Assembly (NCBI GenBank): GCA_022827165.1
Contig: JAJDTN010000196.1
Location: forward strand, 1-8,843
Direction: 5' to 3'
Source of the DNA: Candidatus Latescibacterota bacterium
GTDB taxonomy: Bacteria > Latescibacterota > UBA2968 > UBA8231
DNA: 8,843 nt
The stretch's first letter is position 1. Every line of letters starts with the position of its first letter. Shown here piece after piece: positions 5,184 through 8,843 of this stretch. A program made the translations under genes and the position numbers. The notes under the pieces were generated by a model. It did no database searches, was not told where the DNA came from, and worked only from the letters and a program-made list of their open reading frames with translations.

Positions 5184-7268
5184 ATGTACATGGTGCGCCT
5201 GCTGCTGTCCGTCGCCGCCGCGGCGGGTCTGTCCCTGCCGGCGGAAGCCGCCGAGGTGCGGCGCCTGCTGCTGGCCGCCGGGTCCAACAACGGCGGCGTC
5301 GACCGCGAGCTGCTGCGCTACGCGGTCTCGGACGCGGAGAGCATCGTCCAGGTGCTGCAGGAGATGGGCGGCCTGGCCCCGGAGGACGCGCTGCTGCTGC
5401 GCAATCCCGACCTCGCCGCCTTCGAGCAGGGCCTGGCCGAGCTGGAGGAGCGCGTGCAGACGGCCGGCCGGCGCGGAGACCGGCTGGAGGTGCTGCTCTA
5501 CTACTCGGGACACGCCGACGCGAAGGGCCTGCTGCTGGCCGGTGACCGCCTGGAGTACCCGCTCCTGCGCGGCGCCCTGGAGAGGGCCCCCGCCGACGTG
5601 CACATCGCCGTCCTCGACGCCTGCGCCTCCGGGGCCATCACCCGCACCAAAGGGGGCCGGCGGCGCCCGCCCTTCCTGGTGGACGAGTCCTTCGACATGG
5701 AGGGCTACGCCTTCCTCACCTCCAGCTCGGCCGGCGAGGCGGCGCAGGAGTCCGACCTGCTCCAGGCCTCCTTCTTCACCCACTACCTCGTCTCCGGACT
5801 CCGGGGGGCCGCGGACGGCGACGGCGACGGACGGGTAACCCTCAACGAGGCCTACCAGTTCACCTTCAACGAGACGCGGGCCCGGACCACGGGGACCGCG
5901 GGGGGCATCCAGCACCCGGCCTACGAGGTCGAGATGCGGGGCACCGGCGGCGTGGTGATGACCGACGTGCGCCGCAAGGCCGCGGGCCTGCTGCTGGAGG
6001 AAGCCCTCTCCGGCCGCCTGTATGTCCGCAACGCCCGGCAGCGGATCGTCGCCGAGTTGGAGAAGCCCGCCGGCCGCGCCGTGGACCTGGGAGTGGAGCC
6101 GGGCTCCTACGCGCTCTACCTGCAGGAGGACGGCGAGGACTGGCGACTGGCGGAGCTGGTCCTGGCGGAGGGCGACTTCGTTGAGGTGACGGCCGGCCGA
6201 TTCCGCGCCCTGGCCCCGGAGCAGACCGGACTGCGGGGCGGTTCGAAGCGGGGCCTCGCGTTGGGGATGAACGAGGACCGTCAGATCGAGGTCGTCACCG
6301 GCGAAGGCCGTACCCTGACGATGGGGCTGGTGACCAATACCCAGGACGAGCCTTTCGACGGCGTCCAGGTCGGCTGGATGGCCAACGTGGCCCGAGAGCG
6401 CACCGGCAGCCAGGTGGGCTGGGTGGGCAACCTGGCCCTTGAGGAGGTCGCCGGCTGGCAGACGACCATCTGGGGCGTCAACTGGGCGGTGGGGCCTCTG
6501 CAGGGAGGGCAGGCAGGACCGATCAACATCGCCTCGCAGGTGCGCGGCTGGCAGGTGGCGGCCGGGGTCAACGTCGCCGATGAGATCCGCGGCGGCCAGT
6601 TCGCGGCAAGCGGCAATGTGGCAGGTGAGGTCAGGGGGGCTCAGATCGGTCTCCTGAACGTGGCGCGCCGGGTGAAGGGATGGCAGGTGGGCGTGACCAA
6701 CATCTCCGGCCGCATCGACGGCGGGTTGCCCATAGGGTTGATCAACTACTCGCGCAACGGCGTCTTCAGCCTCAGCACGTGGCGCGACGAGGTCGGCTTC
6801 AACCTGCTCACCCTCGCCTCCGGCAGCCGCCTGTACCACACATCCTTCACCACCGGCTTCGCCAGCGAGGACGGCCGGCGGCTCTGGGCCATCGGTCTGG
6901 GGGCCGGGGTGCGCAAGAGCGGGCGCAGGCTCTCCATCGGCCTGGATGTGCACGGCCTCCGGATCAGCCGCGATCTCGGAGAGGACTACGACGCCGACAT
7001 CGACTTCTGGCCGCCCCTCAGCATCCGGGAGGTTCGATCGGACACGGACAACAGCCTGTGGCGGATCCGGCTCGAGACGGGGGTGGTCCTGGCCCAGGGG
7101 GCCCCCCTCCCCGGCCGTCCGTGGCTGTTCGGCGGTCTCTCGCTGAACAGGTGGTCGACCAAGGGCCATCCCCGGCTGATCGAATCGGGCAGCCGCTTCG
7201 AGGAGGAACCGGAGGACGGGGTCTTCGTCTGGCCGGGGTACTTCATCGGCCTGCGCTTCGGGCGGTAG
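5184..7268 (+). CDS. Secreted caspase-family (C14) peptidase with C-terminal surface-type repeats
   Basis: 694 residues from the ATG at 5184, which has GGAG (5172-5175) 8 bases upstream. Residues 1-22 form a signal peptide (VRLLLSVAAAAGLSLPAEA, likely cut near A22). The caspase domain spans about 25-255, with catalytic His110 in LLYYSGHAD and catalytic Cys147 in VLDACASG, both intact. DGDGDGRVTLNE (211-222) fits the 12-residue EF-hand loop and suggests calcium control. A beta-rich linker follows (about 260-390). Residues 395-520 hold about eight 14-17-residue repeats of the form Q-x-G-x-x-N-x-A-x-x-V-x-G, like the LA_2272-type surface repeats. The tail (about 535-694) has alternating beta strands and ends FIGLRFGR, suggesting a small outer-membrane barrel. 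C14 enzymes cut after Arg or Lys or act in regulated proteolysis; the substrate here is unknown. It is the third gene of the sigma/anti-sigma operon. Confidence 0.92.
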   Translation: MYMVRLLLSVAAAAGLSLPAEAAEVRRLLLAAGSNNGGVDRELLRYAVSDAESIVQVLQEMGGLAPEDALLLRNPDLAAFEQGLAELEERVQTAGRRGDRLEVLLYYSGHADAKGLLLAGDRLEYPLLRGALERAPADVHIAVLDACASGAITRTKGGRRRPPFLVDESFDMEGYAFLTSSSAGEAAQESDLLQASFFTHYLVSGLRGAADGDGDGRVTLNEAYQFTFNETRARTTGTAGGIQHPAYEVEMRGTGGVVMTDVRRKAAGLLLEEALSGRLYVRNARQRIVAELEKPAGRAVDLGVEPGSYALYLQEDGEDWRLAELVLAEGDFVEVTAGRFRALAPEQTGLRGGSKRGLALGMNEDRQIEVVTGEGRTLTMGLVTNTQDEPFDGVQVGWMANVARERTGSQVGWVGNLALEEVAGWQTTIWGVNWAVGPLQGGQAGPINIASQVRGWQVAAGVNVADEIRGGQFAASGNVAGEVRGAQIGLLNVARRVKGWQVGVTNISGRIDGGLPIGLINYSRNGVFSLSTWRDEVGFNLLTLASGSRLYHTSFTTGFASEDGRRLWAIGLGAGVRKSGRRLSIGLDVHGLRISRDLGEDYDADIDFWPPLSIREVRSDTDNSLWRIRLETGVVLAQGAPLPGRPWLFGGLSLNRWSTKGHPRLIESGSRFEEEPEDGVFVWPGYFIGLRFGR
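6366..6743 (+). repeat. Coding repeat array in the caspase C-terminal part
   Basis: Degenerate units of about 42-51 bases encode Q-x-G-x-x-x-N-x-A-x-x-V-x-G. The leading Gln residues fall at 395, 410, 426, 443, 457, 472, 487 and 501. Examples are QVGWVGNLALEEVAGW, QVAAGVNVADEIRGG, QIGLLNVARRVKGW and QVGVTNISGRIDGG. The regular N-x-A and V-x-G-x-Q ladder suggests a solenoid or beta-sheet surface. Confidence 0.85.
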
Positions 7269-7292
7269 GGTCCCGGGGCAGCCCTCGCCGAG

Positions 7293-7517
7293 TCAGCCCA
7301 CCGAGGCCGGAAGCTCGCCCCGCCGCCTATCGGCCTGAAGCTCCTCCGGGGTGATCAGCCCCGAACAAGTGCCGGAGTGCCGGGTGAGCTCGGCCATGCG
7401 CATGCGGCGGTTGAAGTCGGCCACGGCGCCGACGATGGCCTCGCGCTTGGTCTTCGCCTTGGTGAATCGGATGGCGTCCTCGAGCTCGTTGTCGGGTATA
7501 TCGACAGTGGTTTTCAT
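7293..7517 (-). CDS. VapB-family type II antitoxin, orphan
   Basis: 74 residues. The start MKTTVDIPDNELEDAIRFT and AKTKREAIVGAVADFNRR (21-38) fit the short VapB/DUF2191 antitoxins, which bind DNA through a ribbon-helix-helix (strand at 2-8, helices at about 10-18 and 23-38) and neutralise a PIN-domain VapC ribonuclease with their C-terminal tail. The tail here contains ITPEELQADRRRGEL (55-69). In a normal pair the toxin would follow on the same strand, but only 24 bases separate this stop from the end of the converging caspase gene, and no PIN gene is visible. It is therefore an orphan, perhaps decayed or acting with a toxin encoded elsewhere. No strong ribosome binding site is seen before its ATG. 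Confidence 0.8.
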   Translation of the reverse strand: MKTTVDIPDNELEDAIRFTKAKTKREAIVGAVADFNRRMRMAELTRHSGTCSGLITPEELQADRRRGELPASVG

Positions 7518-7566
7518 GATGCTAGACTCGAGGACAAGAGCATCTCAATCAAGTAGAGTCTGCTTC

Positions 7567-7603
7567 CCCGAAGGCCTGTACCTGTACCACGGGAGGCTTC
7601 GGG
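7567..7603 (-). terminator. Possible hairpin terminator after the deacetylase gene
   Basis: CCCGAAG (7567-7573) pairs with CTTCGGG (7597-7603), and with one bulged base CCT pairs with AGG to extend the stem to 10. It begins 20 bases downstream of the deacetylase stop on the minus strand. No T-run follows, so termination is uncertain. Confidence 0.3.
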
Positions 7604-7622
7604 CTCGAATCCTGATCCGGGG

Positions 7623-8525
7623 TCAGGCGCCCGGGCCGCTGGCGAAGCTCGGCGCAGGATGGGCCAACTGCGGTTCCGCGGCCAGGCGCCGGTACACGTC
7701 GCCGCACGAGGCCAGGGTCAGGCCGGCGCGGCGGGCGTGGTCCAGCAGCAGGTCGATCTGCCCGGCGCCGCGGTCGATGCGGTGGATCGACCAGGGATGG
7801 AAGCAGGGGGAATAGGTGAGCAGGCCCTGGTCGCGGACGTGCTCGATGCCGGGAGCGTAGGCCTCGTAGACCTCCCGCGCGGTGGCGGGAGTGCGCGCCG
7901 GGTAGCCCCAGGGCAGGGCCGGAGGCCAGGCCGCCGCCGAGGGCTGGCCGGTGAGGATGTTGTCGTGCCAGGCGTGGGCGGAGATCTCCAGCAGCTCCGG
8001 GAAGCCGTCGTCGGCGAACCAGAAGGGCTGGGTCAGCGGCGCCGGCGCAAGGTTGCCGGGCTGCCAGCTCAGGGTGCGGACGTAGCGGTAGCCCGCCTCC
8101 CAAAGCGCCTCCAGCAGTCGTGTCTCCCCCAGGAATCCGCGGTCGGAGCCGCCCGGCGCCGTGAAGCCGGTCACCTCGCGGCCGAAGAGATCCTCGACGA
8201 CGGCCTTGGAGTCGACCAGCTCGCGGCGCACCGCCGCGGCGTCGTCGCGGATGGCCAGCATGTTCTGGTGGGTGGAGCTGTGGGACTCCAACTCGAAGAG
8301 GTCGTGGTCGAGGATCTCCCGGAGCCGGGGACCCGCGGCCTGGGCGAGGCGGCCGACGATGAAGAACGTCGCCGGCGCCCGGTGCCGCAGGTGGACCTCG
8401 GCCACGGCGCGCACGCCGTCGAGACACTCGTCGAGGCGGGCGCCTTCGTAGGTCATGCCCGGCTGACCGGTTTCCCACCAGGGATAGACGGCCTCGGTGT
8501 CGTACGCGGATACGTAGAAGGTCAT
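7623..8525 (-). CDS. Polysaccharide deacetylase (NodB homology domain, CE4-like)
   Basis: 300 residues, full length for a single-domain NodB protein. CE4 enzymes remove N- or O-acetyl groups from polymers such as peptidoglycan or chitin oligomers, using a metal ion held by Asp-His-His. Motif 1 appears as AYDTEAVYP (7-15), with D9 and E11 in the D-x-E spacing found in some subfamilies instead of TFDDG. Other landmarks are ATFFIVGRLA (52-61), motif 2 SHSSTH (81-86) with H82 and H86, motif 3 FTAPGG (121-126), which lacks the usual Arg, and motif 5 CFHPW (241-245) with H243. There is no signal peptide, so it appears cytoplasmic, which suits a small or soluble substrate better than cell-wall polymer. 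A weak AGAG lies 8 bases before the start. It is transcribed divergently from the gene at 8639. Confidence 0.9.
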   Translation of the reverse strand: MTFYVSAYDTEAVYPWWETGQPGMTYEGARLDECLDGVRAVAEVHLRHRAPATFFIVGRLAQAAGPRLREILDHDLFELESHSSTHQNMLAIRDDAAAVRRELVDSKAVVEDLFGREVTGFTAPGGSDRGFLGETRLLEALWEAGYRYVRTLSWQPGNLAPAPLTQPFWFADDGFPELLEISAHAWHDNILTGQPSAAAWPPALPWGYPARTPATAREVYEAYAPGIEHVRDQGLLTYSPCFHPWSIHRIDRGAGQIDLLLDHARRAGLTLASCGDVYRRLAAEPQLAHPAPSFASGPGA

Positions 8526-8577
8526 GGGCGGACTCTACGGCCGGGGATCGTCTTGGGCAAGCGGCGCTACTGGACAT

Positions 8578-8606
8578 TTGACACAAGACAGGAGGAAGGG
8601 CTTATG
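8578..8606 (+). promoter_or_regulatory. Possible sigma-70 promoter for the gene at 8639
   Basis: TTGACA (8578-8583) matches the -35 consensus exactly and lies in the divergent intergenic space. The best -10 candidates 16-18 bases on (around GCTTAT, 8600-8605) match poorly. If real, the leader would be about 25-30 bases. Confidence 0.35.
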
Positions 8607-8626
8607 TGCCGTTCTTTCCTGGCTCT

Positions 8627-8630
8627 GGAG
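8627..8630 (+). promoter_or_regulatory. Ribosome binding site for the gene at 8639
   Basis: GGAG ends 8 bases before the ATG at 8639, which is good spacing. It supports this start over the ATG at 8604, which is in another frame. Confidence 0.55.
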
Positions 8631-8638
8631 ATTCTCTC

Positions 8639-8843
8639 ATGGCTCGAACGCAAAGACAGAACAAGGGCATCTTCTGCCTGGAGACCTACAAGTGGTATGG
8701 GAGCAAGGACGAGTCCAGTGTCGAGCCGATCCTGGAACTACTGCACAAGAGCCACAAGAGGGTCCCCTACACTCGTCGAGATGTGGCTACTCTTGAGGAA
8801 TTCACCTACTTCCTGAACGACTACTTGAAGCCCGGATACAACA
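8639..8843 (+). CDS. DUF6642-like protein, partial (3' end outside window)
   Basis: An open frame of 68 codons runs off the window end. The protein begins MARTQRQNKGIFCLETYKWY and continues with SSVEPILELLHKS, VPYTRRDVATLEEFTYFLNDYLKPGYN. The order G-(I/V)-F-C-L-E near the start, a charged E-P-I-L-E-L-L helix, then R-D-V-A-T-x-E-E-F and a Y-x-L helix matches what I remember of DUF6642 proteins (about 200 residues, function unknown, with a later L-Y-x-A-F-H-G segment that hints at a caspase-like fold). The later part is not in this window, so this rests on the N terminus only. GC content and codon choice (AGA, TTG, CTT, CTA, ACT) differ clearly from the neighbouring genes, suggesting recent transfer. 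Confidence 0.65.
   Translation, partial: MARTQRQNKGIFCLETYKWYGSKDESSVEPILELLHKSHKRVPYTRRDVATLEEFTYFLNDYLKPGYN

Noticed and set aside
4983..7169. Long open frame on the minus strand opposite the caspase gene
   Set aside because: It mirrors the codon structure of a high-GC gene, shows no recognisable domain and is rich in low-complexity Gly/Pro/Ala/Arg. The plus-strand protein has clear catalytic motifs.
7283..7306. CCTCG/CGAGG stem between the caspase and antitoxin ends
   Set aside because: Only 5 paired bases, no T-run on either strand, and it extends into the antitoxin gene; too weak to call a terminator.
7518..7560. Promoter for the antitoxin on the minus strand
   Set aside because: TTGAGA- and TAGCAT-like boxes exist, but their position would start transcription inside the gene, so I do not call it.

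Overview
The window is very GC-rich DNA, densely packed with genes. It most likely comes from a Gram-negative bacterium, because it encodes a lipobox-bearing solute-binding protein, a secreted protein that appears to end in an outer-membrane-type beta-barrel, and a membrane anti-sigma factor. The genes do not fix the phylum. Two patches are visibly less GC-rich: about 100 bases around 2351-2449, and the last 270 bases.

Layout. (1) 2-1210 (+): most of a soluble pyridine nucleotide transhydrogenase (SthA), cut by the window edge. (2) 1295-2335 (+): a family-3 extracellular solute-binding lipoprotein with no transporter genes next to it. (3) 2351-2449: two AT-rich imperfect palindromes in tandem. 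(4) 2437-3543 (+): an AAA_14/DUF4143 ATPase that lacks its Walker A end; its surviving reading frame begins inside the second palindrome. (5) 3544-3895: non-coding, with several strong hairpins and a cluster of CACCT/AGGTG half-sites. (6) 3896-7268 (+): an apparent operon of an ECF sigma factor, a membrane anti-sigma-like protein whose start overlaps the sigma stop (ATGA), and a secreted caspase-family (C14) peptidase. The peptidase carries a calcium-loop motif, a 14-17-residue 'NxA...GxQ' repeat array and a barrel-like C terminus. (7) 7293-7517 (-): an orphan VapB-type antitoxin. (8) 7623-8525 (-): a NodB-type polysaccharide deacetylase without a signal peptide. (9) 8639-8843 (+): the first 68 codons of a lower-GC gene resembling the DUF6642 family, cut by the window end.

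The sigma / anti-sigma / caspase operon is the most interesting part. The sequence shows a complete transmembrane regulatory pair translationally coupled or adjacent to a caspase with both catalytic residues intact and an apparent export signal. I infer a signal-regulated envelope or extracellular protease system. The 20-base tandem duplication between the second and third genes, with an in-frame AAA-AAG slip site, also places the caspase frame open to a -1 frameshift from the anti-sigma gene. The other genes look like housekeeping or accessory cargo with no visible functional link to this operon.
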